Source of the DNA: Parvularculaceae bacterium | Lineage (GTDB): Bacteria > Pseudomonadota > Alphaproteobacteria > Caulobacterales > Parvularculaceae | DNA length: 35,427 bases | Assembly (NCBI GenBank): GCA_021776465.1 | Contig: JAJFFU010000050.1 | Span: 1 to 35,427, forward strand | Reading direction: 5' to 3' | Shown: in pieces, positions 30,194 through 35,427 of the stretch | Layout of the letters: each line of letters begins with the position of its first letter | Numbering within the stretch: the stretch's first letter is position 1 | Program-made: the position numbers and the translations under genes | Notes under the pieces: generated by a model | Databases searched by the model: none | The model's input: only the letters and a program-made list of their open reading frames with translations | Told to the model about the DNA's origin: nothing

Positions 30194-30489
30194 TAAGCAG
30201 CTTCTTTTTGTTGGTCATCGTGACGTGTTTCCGCATCTTCGAATTGTTTTTCGGCTTGTTCTTTTGTAAGACCCAAGTCCATTAATTCTTTTATAGCTGA
30301 CTTATACTGAGAGCTTCTTTTATCGATACGTATTTTTTTCTTATGAGGAGTTTGATCTTCTAAATGACCTTTCGTTGTATTTTGATAGATGTAACCATCT
30401 TCACAAGTTGTGCAAGGCCCTTTCATAAAACCACCGATTTCCATCTTCTGTGATCCGTAGCAATTTTGGCAAAGCTGTTTAGATTCCAT
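30193..30489 (-). CDS. Zinc-ribbon protein upstream of small terminase (98 aa)
   Basis: From ATG 30489, with GAGGTG about six bases upstream; GTG 30495 is an alternative. Residues 7-10 (CQNC) and about 26-29 (CTTC) form a DnaJ-like zinc ribbon with Gly-rich turns (MEIGGFMKGPC). The C-terminal 50 residues are charged and helical (IKELMDLGLTKEQAEKQFED). Possibly a small regulator or packaging helper. Unproven. Confidence 0.7.
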   Translation of the reverse strand: MESKQLCQNCYGSQKMEIGGFMKGPCTTCEDGYIYQNTTKGHLEDQTPHKKKIRIDKRSSQYKSAIKELMDLGLTKEQAEKQFEDAETRHDDQQKEAA

Positions 30490-30498
30490 GTGCACCTC

Positions 30499-30540
30499 AA
30501 AAAAAAGGCCCGGCGAGAATGGGAGTTCAACATACCGAGC
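30499..30540 (-). terminator. Hairpin with T run directly after a promoter
   Basis: On the minus strand GCTCGG (30535-30540) pairs with CCGGGC (30508-30513, one G-U), with a 21-base loop that can form an inner ATG/CAT pair, followed by a run of eight T. It ends holin-side transcription, but the predicted start of the promoter at 30547-30574 falls on its first base, so it could also act on a very short RNA or as an attenuator. Confidence 0.6.
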
Positions 30541-30546
30541 ATGTAC

Positions 30547-30574
30547 ATTATAGCATAAAAGTATTTTGATCCAA
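30547..30574 (-). promoter_or_regulatory. Sigma70 promoter (extended -10) upstream of zinc/terS genes
   Basis: Minus-strand TTGGAT (30569-30574), 16-bp spacer, TATAAT (30547-30552) preceded by TGC, an extended -10. The predicted start is near 30540, at the base of the terminator-like hairpin. Genes downstream are the zinc protein and small terminase. Confidence 0.7.
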
Positions 30575-30576
30575 AC

Positions 30577-30813
30577 TTACAATTTCGATTTTATAAACGA
30601 ACCGAGCAGAAATGCGACAGCAGTTGAGCCAACATCCCAGAAAACGAATAAGAAATCCTTAATCCATGGCATATTTGTTTTGTTGAGCAAGCCAAACAGA
30701 ATTAGACCGTTAACCAGAATAATTCCACAGACAACCCATTTGTTATCTTTGTACTCTTCTACGAGCTTTTTAATGGTTGGAATCACTAAATGCTTTATCA
30801 ATCGTCTATCCAT
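30577..30813 (-). CDS. Holin-like small membrane protein
   Basis: 78 residues with two hydrophobic segments (WVVCGIILVNGLILFGLL, about 26-43; FLFVFWDVGSTAVAFLLGSF, about 55-74) and a basic end (IKSKL). AGGAAA precedes the ATG, which overlaps the lysozyme stop by 16 bases. A two-span, small, basic-ended protein next to an endolysin is typical of holins that open the inner membrane. Holins share little sequence, so the call rests on topology and position. Confidence 0.7.
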   Translation of the reverse strand: MDRRLIKHLVIPTIKKLVEEYKDNKWVVCGIILVNGLILFGLLNKTNMPWIKDFLFVFWDVGSTAVAFLLGSFIKSKL

Positions 30814-31244
30814 TTTCCTGTCCTTATCATCTGTGCCAATTCTAGCGCCCTAGAGCCTGTCTGAATGGCGAAACGCGAATCAAGTAGCTCATCAGCAGCC
30901 TTTAGATATCGTTGCTGAGAGAGCGCGTGGTTCATCTTACGGAACTTTTGATATTTTGTCGCACCTAAACAAAATGCCATATCGACTAAGGCGGCTTGAC
31001 GAACAGGATCCAAGACGGCAAACCAGGGGTAATTAATAAACAGGAAATGGGAAATATCGCCAATATCGTTTTGAAGCATGAAATCGATTTCTTCGGGACG
31101 TAAGCCGTTGTCTTCAATATTACGGCCACAGCCAATAGTGAGTTTATTTTTTGTACAGCGATAGGGCTTACGTTTTACGCCCTCGTGCCTTTTTAACATC
31201 TCTTCGATGCATTTGTACGTGTCGTGCGAAAACACTATTCTCAT
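30798..31244 (-). CDS. Endolysin, T4-type lysozyme (GH24)
   Basis: 148 residues from ATG 31244; a GTG at 31235 has the better distance from AAAGG and would drop three residues. The catalytic block is HEGVKRKPYRCTKNKLTIGC: Glu21, Cys30 where T4 lysozyme has Asp20, and Thr36, i.e. the E-X8-(D/C)-X5-T triad. The rest follows the family (DPVRQAALVDMAFCLGATKY, FRKMNHALSQQRY). It cuts peptidoglycan glycan chains. No signal peptide or export segment is seen, so it should need the holin. It overlaps an upstream small zinc gene and the holin. Confidence 0.93.
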   Translation of the reverse strand: MRIVFSHDTYKCIEEMLKRHEGVKRKPYRCTKNKLTIGCGRNIEDNGLRPEEIDFMLQNDIGDISHFLFINYPWFAVLDPVRQAALVDMAFCLGATKYQKFRKMNHALSQQRYLKAADELLDSRFAIQTGSRALELAQMIRTGKWIDD

Positions 31245-31344
31245 CCTTTAACATTTTGCCGCGACAAATATTGCCACATTGACACATAAAATCTTTATTC
31301 TCATTCAATTTGACTGGTTGTTCACAGCAACCGCTAATTAACAT
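31168..31344 (-). CDS. Small Cys-rich protein overlapping the endolysin start
   Basis: From ATG 31344, 58 residues: MLISGCCEQPVKLNENKDF, CQCGNIC (20-26), then a basic tail. The two Cys groups suit a zinc ribbon. LISGC also resembles a lipobox, which would make it an o-spanin-like lipoprotein if translation began further upstream (GTG 31386), but the signal segment would be poor. It overlaps the endolysin by 77 bases in another frame. Confidence 0.45.
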   Translation of the reverse strand: MLISGCCEQPVKLNENKDFMCQCGNICRGKMLKDENSVFARHVQMHRRDVKKARGRKT

Positions 31345-31364
31345 AATTAATCTCTTTAGCGTAT

Positions 31365-31380
31365 TCCCTCCGAAGAGGGA
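31365..31380 (-). other. UUCG tetraloop hairpin before the lysis genes
   Basis: Minus-strand TCCCTC-TTCG-GAGGGA, a second C(UUCG)G hairpin in this genome. No T run follows. It lies 20 bases upstream of ATG 31344; its 3' arm contains GGAGGG, so it could hide a ribosome-like site. Confidence 0.6.
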
Positions 31381-31413
31381 GCACACCGGGATAAATGATG
31401 AAAAGTTACTTTT

Positions 31414-31788
31414 TTAAAATTTCTCATTGTTGAGATATCTTTGAACAAGTTCTCGCGCCTGATCAAATCCATACACAACATCCCCATAATAACCTGCTTC
31501 TTTCATTTGCTCAATAAATGCCAGTTGGCATTGACTAACCCTGCTTAATTTTTTAACAGTTCGCTTCATTTCCAAAAATAAACCATGATAGTGGTCACTA
31601 GGATAAGCCAGGAAATAGTCACTTGCCCCACGTAATAATCCAGCTCGTTTTAAGTTTGCACCTGTTCGGACACTCCGTGCACCTTCGTTCGGGATATGAA
31701 TTAAATACGGGCCAATTTTTTTTTGGAGACGCACCCACTCCACAAAAGCTATACATTCCTGTTGTTCAGTTGGACAAATTTGTTTCAT
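31414..31788 (-). CDS. VRR-NUC domain nuclease
   Basis: 124 residues. HIPNEGARSVRTGANLKRAG, ASDYFLAYP and LFLEMKR give the VRR-NUC core (Asp then Glu-X-Lys, about residues 57, 73 and 75), followed by a helix ending in Gln-rich SQCQLAFIEQMKEAGY. These small PD-(D/E)XK enzymes are common in phages near replication genes and may cut branched DNA. GGAGGAGGG precedes the ATG. The 97-base gap upstream (31789-31885) shows only a doubtful 15-codon frame. Confidence 0.88.
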   Translation of the reverse strand: MKQICPTEQQECIAFVEWVRLQKKIGPYLIHIPNEGARSVRTGANLKRAGLLRGASDYFLAYPSDHYHGLFLEMKRTVKKLSRVSQCQLAFIEQMKEAGYYGDVVYGFDQARELVQRYLNNEKF

Positions 31789-31885
31789 CCCCCACCCTCC
31801 TCCGTGATATTAAATATAATTTACCCCCCTAACCCGCATGGTTCCGTACATTTAAGACGAAACGGCATAGTAGGGGAGTGGTTAG

Positions 31886-32083
31886 TTATTGTTGATTAGC
31901 CTTTTTCATCAGGTAATTTATTTTGTTATCAACCAATAATTTCCAGGTGGACAAAATTTGCTCACGAGTATAAACGCCATCTTTAATCACAGCATTTAAT
32001 TCTTGATGCCACTCATCCATCGTTCCACCATAAATTACACTAAGTTGAGTAATCAAAAAAAATACATCCTTGTTAAAGCTCAT
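31886..32083 (-). CDS. Hypothetical small protein after the helicase (65 aa)
   Basis: ATG 32083 lies eight bases after AAGGTG at the helicase stop; a GTG at 32092 is an alternative. Sequence: MSFNKDVFFLITQLSVIYGG, VIKDGVYTREQILSTWKLL. It looks helical; no family recognised. Replication accessory by position only. Confidence 0.65.
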   Translation of the reverse strand: MSFNKDVFFLITQLSVIYGGTMDEWHQELNAVIKDGVYTREQILSTWKLLVDNKINYLMKKANQQ

Positions 32084-32085
32084 CG

Positions 32086-33033
32086 TTAACACCTTTTTGA
32101 ATATTCAAAATATGGTTTGCAATTGCATCTGCCGTATTTATCAACCATATGGTTATCACTCAATCTTTGAAACTTTTTGCAGAAAGCTAAAAATTTAATG
32201 AAGTTGTCCCCAACATCCCGATTTTTATCACGAATGAGAATCGTGTCTCCCTCATGCAAGGCTGATTCCTCTTTTTTATCTAAAGCTATCCCATTAGCCT
32301 GTTTACCTTGGGCAATAATTTTTAAATCATTTCTGGTCACTGAAATATGATTATCGACCATATTGACCATATTACTCGTTCCGGCTACGTCATAAAGATT
32401 AGGAGGTGTGGTTACACGGATATTACCACAATGCAAATAAGATTCCGGTTTCTTTGGGTGGGCAACTAATATGACATGAACATTTCTAGTTTGAGCAAAA
32501 TTTAACAATTTTTGTACAATCATTTGTTGTTCAGATAGTTTTTCAGACGCATCGTTTAACATCATCAAGTTATCAAAAATGAACAAATCAGGTTTGGCTT
32601 CTTGAAATATCACTTCTGCACTTTCTAATACTTCATTAATTTTGGCTGATCCAAGCAGGTCGTACGTGAAAATCTTTTCATCATAGTAATTACAAAACGC
32701 TGACATACACTCGAATGAACTCTCACCGAGGCCCATTCCATATTGAAAAAATCGATTCCATAGCTTTCCTTGCTTTAGCTCAAAACTGCAAACAAAACTT
32801 TTTATGTTCTTGCTGGCCAAATCTAGCGCAATATGGTTAACAAACGCAGATTTTCCATGACCGGAATAGCCAGAGACAATCGTCATTTCCCCTTTTACAA
32901 GCCAAAACTTTTCATGCAAACTACCCCAAGGTAACACTAAGCCTGTTTGGGACTGCGTTCTAGCTTGCCAGCTTTCCTGTCGCACGTCCCATCCTGATAC
33001 AATGTTATGTTGTAATAACTTATTTCTATTCAT
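32086..33033 (-). CDS. DnaB/Twinkle-type replicative helicase
   Basis: From ATG 33033 (AAAGGA before it), 315 residues; a longer in-frame start would run into the initiator gene. The RecA-like core has Walker A SGYSGHGKSA (about 54-63), SFELKQGK, Walker B-type DLFIFDNLMML (about 150-160), the HPKKPES motif after NVHVILVA (about 185-200) and a DNHISVTRND arm. The typical DnaB N-terminal domain is missing, as in Twinkle-like or DnaB-C-only phage helicases. It should unwind the fork and be loaded by the neighbouring initiator. Confidence 0.88.
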   Translation of the reverse strand: MNRNKLLQHNIVSGWDVRQESWQARTQSQTGLVLPWGSLHEKFWLVKGEMTIVSGYSGHGKSAFVNHIALDLASKNIKSFVCSFELKQGKLWNRFFQYGMGLGESSFECMSAFCNYYDEKIFTYDLLGSAKINEVLESAEVIFQEAKPDLFIFDNLMMLNDASEKLSEQQMIVQKLLNFAQTRNVHVILVAHPKKPESYLHCGNIRVTTPPNLYDVAGTSNMVNMVDNHISVTRNDLKIIAQGKQANGIALDKKEESALHEGDTILIRDKNRDVGDNFIKFLAFCKKFQRLSDNHMVDKYGRCNCKPYFEYSKRC

Positions 33034-33046
33034 TTTATTTCCTTTA

Positions 33047-33817
33047 TTAAATTTCACATATTCTAAAATCATATGAGGACCGTTCTTGTTCATTGATTAA
33101 CTTGTCATATTCTTCCTTAGATGTTTCCCACATTCGGTTATTTAAATAGGTAGTCGCATGTACTGGTCTTTTAGATTTAAAATCTTTTCTTTCTTCCTCT
33201 AGTTTCTTTACATACCATTTAGAACCTTCCAACAAATCAATGAATTCCTGTTTAGATAATTTTTTAAGTTTGGGTAAACACCGATTTCTAACATTGCAGT
33301 CCGGATAAATCTTTTGCCATTCCTTCCAGCGATATAACTCCAAGGATTCTACATTTTCAGATGTTGCCGGTGTAGCTTTAGCGGAATCGGCTATTTTGTC
33401 TTTTTTTTGCTTTGTATTATCTTTTACTTTGTAGTTACTCATATCGGTACCCACCGTAACGGTACCCACCGATTCCATGGTACCCGTCGACACATCGAGC
33501 GGAAGCATATGAATATGGTAATCAGTGATAGTAAAAAAACCATTTTCATCTCTTCCTTGAACGATGGTTAACAATCCTAAATTTTTTAATTCTGTAAAAT
33601 ATTTATCCAATTTATTTTGACCAATTCCAAATTCACCACGAATTTGAGATTTGTGTATTTTCCAATCATCGGGAAGCATTAATAAAGAAATATACAGACC
33701 GCGTAATTCTAAATTTTCGATTAGTTTAATGCTTTCATTCGCACACACTGTGTAACCTTTTGCATCATTTTTAAAACGGGCAAAACCACCAATTTCTGAT
33801 ATTTTTTCTACTGACAT
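33047..33817 (-). CDS. O-like replication initiator with internal iterons
   Basis: 256 residues. The N-terminal about 100 form a winged-helix-like domain (CANESIKLIENLELRGLYIS, IRGEFGIGQNKLDKYFTELK, LGLLTIVQGR). A polar linker follows (about 108-165) whose codons contain three iterons, and the C-terminal region (LYRWKEWQKIYPDCNVRNRC, then SKQEFIDLLEGSKWYVKKLE) is a probable helicase-contact domain. This plan (DNA-binding, ori-encoding linker, helicase-binding) is that of lambda O. The helicase gene follows directly. No family profile was run. Confidence 0.75.
   Translation of the reverse strand: MSVEKISEIGGFARFKNDAKGYTVCANESIKLIENLELRGLYISLLMLPDDWKIHKSQIRGEFGIGQNKLDKYFTELKNLGLLTIVQGRDENGFFTITDYHIHMLPLDVSTGTMESVGTVTVGTDMSNYKVKDNTKQKKDKIADSAKATPATSENVESLELYRWKEWQKIYPDCNVRNRCLPKLKKLSKQEFIDLLEGSKWYVKKLEEERKDFKSKRPVHATTYLNNRMWETSKEEYDKLINEQERSSYDFRICEI
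33445..33489. repeat. Iterons inside the initiator gene, likely replication origin
   Basis: CGGTACCCACCG at 33445-33456 is repeated exactly at 33460-33471, and a third copy with changes (TGGTACCCGTCG) is at 33478-33489. Each unit contains the palindrome GGTACC. The adjoining stretch at about 33390-33444 is very AT-rich and could melt. Position inside the linker of an O-like gene matches lambda-type origins. Confidence 0.7.
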
Positions 33818-33874
33818 AACTTTTCCTTGTTAATTGGACGACATCCATGTAAGTGCCGTCCGTGGCTTGTATGA

Positions 33875-34150
33875 TTATTCAAGTATTAGAAGGCCCTCTA
33901 ACTTGTCGTTCATAAAATCAATTGTAGTATTCATAGTTATAGCTCCGTCCTCTTCTAATTCATCAAGATTGGTAACAAATTCACTAATAGACATACATGC
34001 CAAATCACTCATTTTTTCTATGGATTTATTATTAATTAATATTTTTCGATCATTTTCAGTAGCTTCGGAAGCTAAAATCAAAAGTATTAATTTCCATTCT
34101 GGATGATAATAAGGCGTTTCTAAAAATTGATTAAAAATAGTGGTATTCAT
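33875..34150 (-). CDS. Possible winged-helix protein, first gene of the replication operon (91 aa)
   Basis: 91 residues: PEWKLILLILASEATENDRK, then KMSDLACMSISEFVTNLDEL like a helix-turn-helix, and GAITMNTTIDFMNDKLEGLL like a wing. A GGAG ribosome site (TTGGAGAAG) precedes ATG 34150. It may regulate or help the initiator encoded next. The ribosome-site region is complementary, with one mismatch over 11 bases, to the small RNA encoded at 34274-34340. Confidence 0.6.
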   Translation of the reverse strand: MNTTIFNQFLETPYYHPEWKLILLILASEATENDRKILINNKSIEKMSDLACMSISEFVTNLDELEEDGAITMNTTIDFMNDKLEGLLILE

Positions 34151-34176
34151 TTTTCTTCTCCAATATGTTTATGAAA

Positions 34177-34201
34177 TCGACACAATTTATAGATATGTCG
34201 A
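34177..34201. promoter_or_regulatory. Inverted repeat upstream of the replication operon
   Basis: TCGACA (34177-34182) and TGTCGA (34196-34201) flank 13 AT-rich bases. It lies 27 bases upstream of the 91-residue gene and between it and the small-RNA promoter, so it could be an operator for the leftward transcript. No clear -35/-10 pair was found there. Confidence 0.45.
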
Positions 34202-34239
34202 AATTTTTGGTTTTTTTAACTGCTTTGGAGAAAGGGCTG

Positions 34240-34267
34240 TTGACACGAAAGAAAAGATGTATAATAT
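34240..34267 (+). promoter_or_regulatory. Strong sigma70 promoter for a small RNA
   Basis: TTGACA (34240-34245), 16-bp spacer, TAATAT (34262-34267). Predicted start near 34274. No ORF with a ribosome site follows before the terminator at 34308-34340, so it appears to make a non-coding RNA. Confidence 0.8.
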
Positions 34268-34273
34268 GCTTGT

Positions 34274-34340
34274 CTTTCTGCTCCAGCCTTATCTTAAGCA
34301 GATCGTGCCCCAGTCGAGCGTCAACTCACTGGGGTTTTTT
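34274..34340 (+). ncRNA. Predicted phage small RNA, about 67 nt
   Basis: The unit is bounded by a consensus promoter and an intrinsic terminator and contains no credible coding frame. It folds into two hairpins: TCTGCT (34277-34282) with AGCAGA (34297-34302), loop of 14; then the terminator stem. The 5' part TTTCTGCTCCA (34275-34285) is complementary at 10 of 11 positions to the ribosome-site region of the divergent 91-residue gene. A riboregulator of early or replication genes is inferred. Rfam families such as phage C4-type antisense RNAs were not checked. Confidence 0.65.
34308..34340 (+). terminator. Intrinsic terminator of the small RNA
   Basis: CCCCAGT (34308-34314) pairs perfectly with ACTGGGG (34328-34334), 13-base loop, followed by TTTTTTATT. 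It works in the plus direction only. It also shields the convergent 54-residue gene. Confidence 0.9.
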
Positions 34341-34372
34341 ATTATGAACCTCCGACAAAATAATTCAAGCTA

Positions 34373-34537
34373 TTAATACTGAAGCGTACGACATAACCAC
34401 TTAACCGCATCTTCATACTCAGAATTACTTCCAGATGGTATTTTGTTTTTAAAATGAACATACGTTTTATCCGTATCAGCTGTAGGCCCATAATGACAAA
34501 ACTCTGCAACTTCTTTTTTCCATTCCGCTATATTCAT
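34373..34537 (-). CDS. Small hypothetical protein in the control region (54 aa)
   Basis: ATG 34537, with AAAGGAAT before it, opens a 54-residue frame: MNIAEWKKEVAEFCHYGPTA, then VHFKNKIPSGSNSEYEDAVK and WLCRTLQY. The fold looks helical. Unrecognised. It is divergent from the ribbon-helix-helix gene and shares its upstream region with the palindromes there, so it may be under the same control. Confidence 0.6.
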   Translation of the reverse strand: MNIAEWKKEVAEFCHYGPTADTDKTYVHFKNKIPSGSNSEYEDAVKWLCRTLQY

Positions 34538-34611
34538 CACAAATTCCTTTTAGTTAATACCGCCTCAAATGGACAGTAAATCAATCCTAACCTGAAAAAA
34601 ATAAAAAGTAA

Positions 34612-34652
34612 ATAGCTATATAGTTTGCTATCGTATAGCAATATGGTAATAT
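34612..34652 (+). promoter_or_regulatory. Promoter overlapped by ATAGC-type palindromes (regulator autocontrol)
   Basis: A perfect inverted repeat, TTGCTAT-CGT-ATAGCAA (34625-34641), covers the -35 (TTGCTA, 34625-34630) and spacer of a promoter whose -10 is TAATAT (34647-34652, 16-bp spacing). A further palindrome ATAGCTAT is at 34612-34619. The downstream gene encodes a ribbon-helix-helix protein, which fits self-repression. Confidence 0.7.
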
Positions 34653-34679
34653 GGCATTAGATTTTAACGGAGAACAAAA

Positions 34680-34844
34680 ATGAAGAAAAAAGAAATACAA
34701 GTTTTTACAGCGCGTCTACCCTATGAAACATGGCGTTTATTGAGAATGATGGCTGTTAAAAAAGATCAAACAATGAGTAAAATCATAATTGATATGGTAG
34801 AAAAACAACGAAAAAAATATGATGACGGTCTTGACACTAAGTAA
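34680..34844 (+). CDS. Arc/CopG-type ribbon-helix-helix regulator
   Basis: 54 residues from ATG 34680 (GGAG before it). QVFTARLPYETWRLLRMMAV (7-26) is the strand plus helix A, and QTMSKIIIDMVEKQRKK (about 30-46) helix B of a ribbon-helix-helix dimer, like Arc and Mnt. Such proteins bind short palindromes in tandem. Related palindromes with ATAGC half-sites lie over its own promoter (34612-34641) and across its stop codon within the next promoter (34842-34857). It is therefore a likely switch controlling both this gene and the rightward operon that runs toward the recombination genes. Confidence 0.82.
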   Translation: MKKKEIQVFTARLPYETWRLLRMMAVKKDQTMSKIIIDMVEKQRKKYDDGLDTK

Positions 34845-34858
34845 TAGCATGCTATTAT
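34831..34858 (+). promoter_or_regulatory. Promoter with an operator palindrome in its spacer
   Basis: TTGACA (34831-34836), 16-bp spacer, TATTAT (34853-34858). The perfect palindrome TAATAGCA-TGCTATTA (34842-34857) fills the spacer and -10 and shares its half-site with the palindromes before the regulator gene. It should drive the gene at 34886. Confidence 0.7.
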
Positions 34859-34885
34859 ACTATCATTAACTAAGGGAAATTAACT

Positions 34886-35269
34886 ATGTGGAATTTAGAT
34901 GCGTTTTATCATGAAAATATCAAACCGATTGTGCAAGAAGAATTATATGATTTTTTGGATCTGGGCGGTATTGCTTGTCCTGAATGGTACGATTTGGATG
35001 ATGATGTTCAAGCCGTTTTAGCATCGAAATTATTTATACAAGATTCAGATAATTTAGATGTGTTGGCAGATTTTGATCTGCGCTATGCAATGGGAAATGT
35101 TGTTAAAACAAATTCACGGGAGGACAAAGATGATTTAGCAAATCTACTAACTGGAAAAATAATCAAATATTACAAAGATACTATTACTGAAATTTTAGAA
35201 TATGAATATAAGGAAATTAAGTGTGAATATGACCAAGGACTACGCGAAGACTACGACCAAGAATGTTAA
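34886..35269 (+). CDS. Acidic hypothetical protein, first gene of the rightward operon (127 aa)
   Basis: 127 residues, strongly acidic: MWNLDAFYHENIKPIVQEEL, WYDLDDDVQAVLASKLF, then an acidic helical C-terminus (KDTITEILEYEYKEIK). The leader ATTAACTAAGGGA is the same as before the zinc-knuckle gene at 766. An acidic early protein under regulator control could be a host-takeover or DNA-mimic type protein, but no family is recognised. Confidence 0.7.
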   Translation: MWNLDAFYHENIKPIVQEELYDFLDLGGIACPEWYDLDDDVQAVLASKLFIQDSDNLDVLADFDLRYAMGNVVKTNSREDKDDLANLLTGKIIKYYKDTITEILEYEYKEIKCEYDQGLREDYDQEC

Positions 35270-35393
35270 GAAAATGGCTACTAAGAAACCAAAAGATAAA
35301 AAGCCTAATTTTTTAGCAGATACCATTGCATTTACAACAGCAACGGCGGCTACGGGTGCTTTGACAGCTTATACATATTTTCAATGCAGATAA
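35229..35393 (+). CDS. Small basic protein with a hydrophobic C-terminal segment (54 aa)
   Basis: ATG 35229 is chosen (GTG 35223 and ATG 35202 are in frame), overlapping the previous gene. The first half is Lys/Thr-rich (VKKMATKKPKDKKPNFLADT), and the second half (IAFTTATAATGALTAYTYF) is a possible membrane helix. Unknown. The last 34 bases of the window hold the start of a further short frame that runs off the edge. Confidence 0.5.
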   Translation: MTKDYAKTTTKNVKKMATKKPKDKKPNFLADTIAFTTATAATGALTAYTYFQCR

Positions 35394-35427
35394 AAATGGA
35401 AATAAAAAACAACAAGATAAATAACCA

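Noticed and set aside
31168-31386. Spanin (Rz1-like lipoprotein) upstream of the endolysin
   Set aside because: LISGC looks like a lipobox, but the signal part is too short from the ATG and poor from the GTG, and the Cys pattern fits a zinc ribbon better. No Rz-like partner is seen.
31789-31885. 15-codon frame (starting MPFRLKC) in the gap before the VRR-NUC gene
   Set aside because: No ribosome site and no further support.
33837-33866. GGACG/CGTCC inverted repeat before the initiator gene as a terminator or attenuator
   Set aside because: The stem is interrupted and no T run follows in either direction.
1-35427. tRNA genes, integrase or attachment sites
   Set aside because: No cloverleaf-like tRNA sequence, recombinase signature or att-type duplication was recognised by eye. 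A tRNAscan or profile search would settle it.

Overview
The window reads as a nearly complete tailed-phage genome of about 35.4 kb. It is AT-rich, densely packed and uses the standard bacterial genetic code. The structural module has the order and sequence hallmarks of a P22-like short-tailed (podovirus-type) phage: P22-type portal, scaffold, coat, gp4-like tail accessory factor, gp10-like tail hub, then ejection-type proteins and several fibres. The host cannot be fixed from the sequence. A GH24 lysozyme, sigma70-type promoters and Shine-Dalgarno (SD) starts fit a Gram-negative host, probably a proteobacterium. I see no integrase, CI-like repressor, tRNA or CRISPR array, so the lifestyle is undetermined.

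Layout. (1) 1-4155, plus strand: the 3' end of a (Gly-X)n repeat gene, a DUF6948-type gene and a second (Gly-X)n gene, then a recombination operon with YqaJ-type exonuclease, YopX, RecT/Bet annealing protein, small zinc and membrane proteins, and an SSB/DUF669-like protein with a DDDVPF tail. (2) 4157-26748, minus strand: morphogenesis, transcribed leftward from the large terminase through portal, scaffold, coat and tail to the fibres, ending at a strong hairpin at 4157-4192. A free-standing HNH endonuclease with its own consensus promoter sits between the gp4-like and gp10-like genes. (3) 26745-29547, minus strand: a string of tiny, stop/start-overlapping accessory genes (Lar-like, second YopX, ribbon-helix-helix, zinc and membrane proteins), interrupted by one opposite-strand Ser-rich gene. 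(4) 29661-31344: small terminase, zinc protein, holin-like protein, lysozyme. (5) 31414-34150: VRR-NUC nuclease, DnaB/Twinkle-like helicase, and an O-like initiator gene that contains three iterons (a likely origin). (6) 34151-35427: a control region with a promoter-terminator unit for a small RNA, an Arc/CopG-type regulator flanked by ATAGC-type palindromes, and plus-strand genes running off the right end toward the left-end operon.

The gene direction at both ends, and a left edge that falls inside low-complexity hexamer repeats, suggest that the ends meet in a circular or permuted genome and that assembly broke in the repeat.

Most noteworthy are the about 67-nt small RNA (34274-34340) with partial complementarity to the neighbouring gene's ribosome-binding site, a second promoter-plus-immediate-hairpin unit at 30499-30574, the regulator with matched palindromes placed over its own and the next promoter, the iterons inside the initiator gene, the duplicated (Gly-X)n cassette, and a repeated start/stop coupling element at 26.8-27.3 kb.
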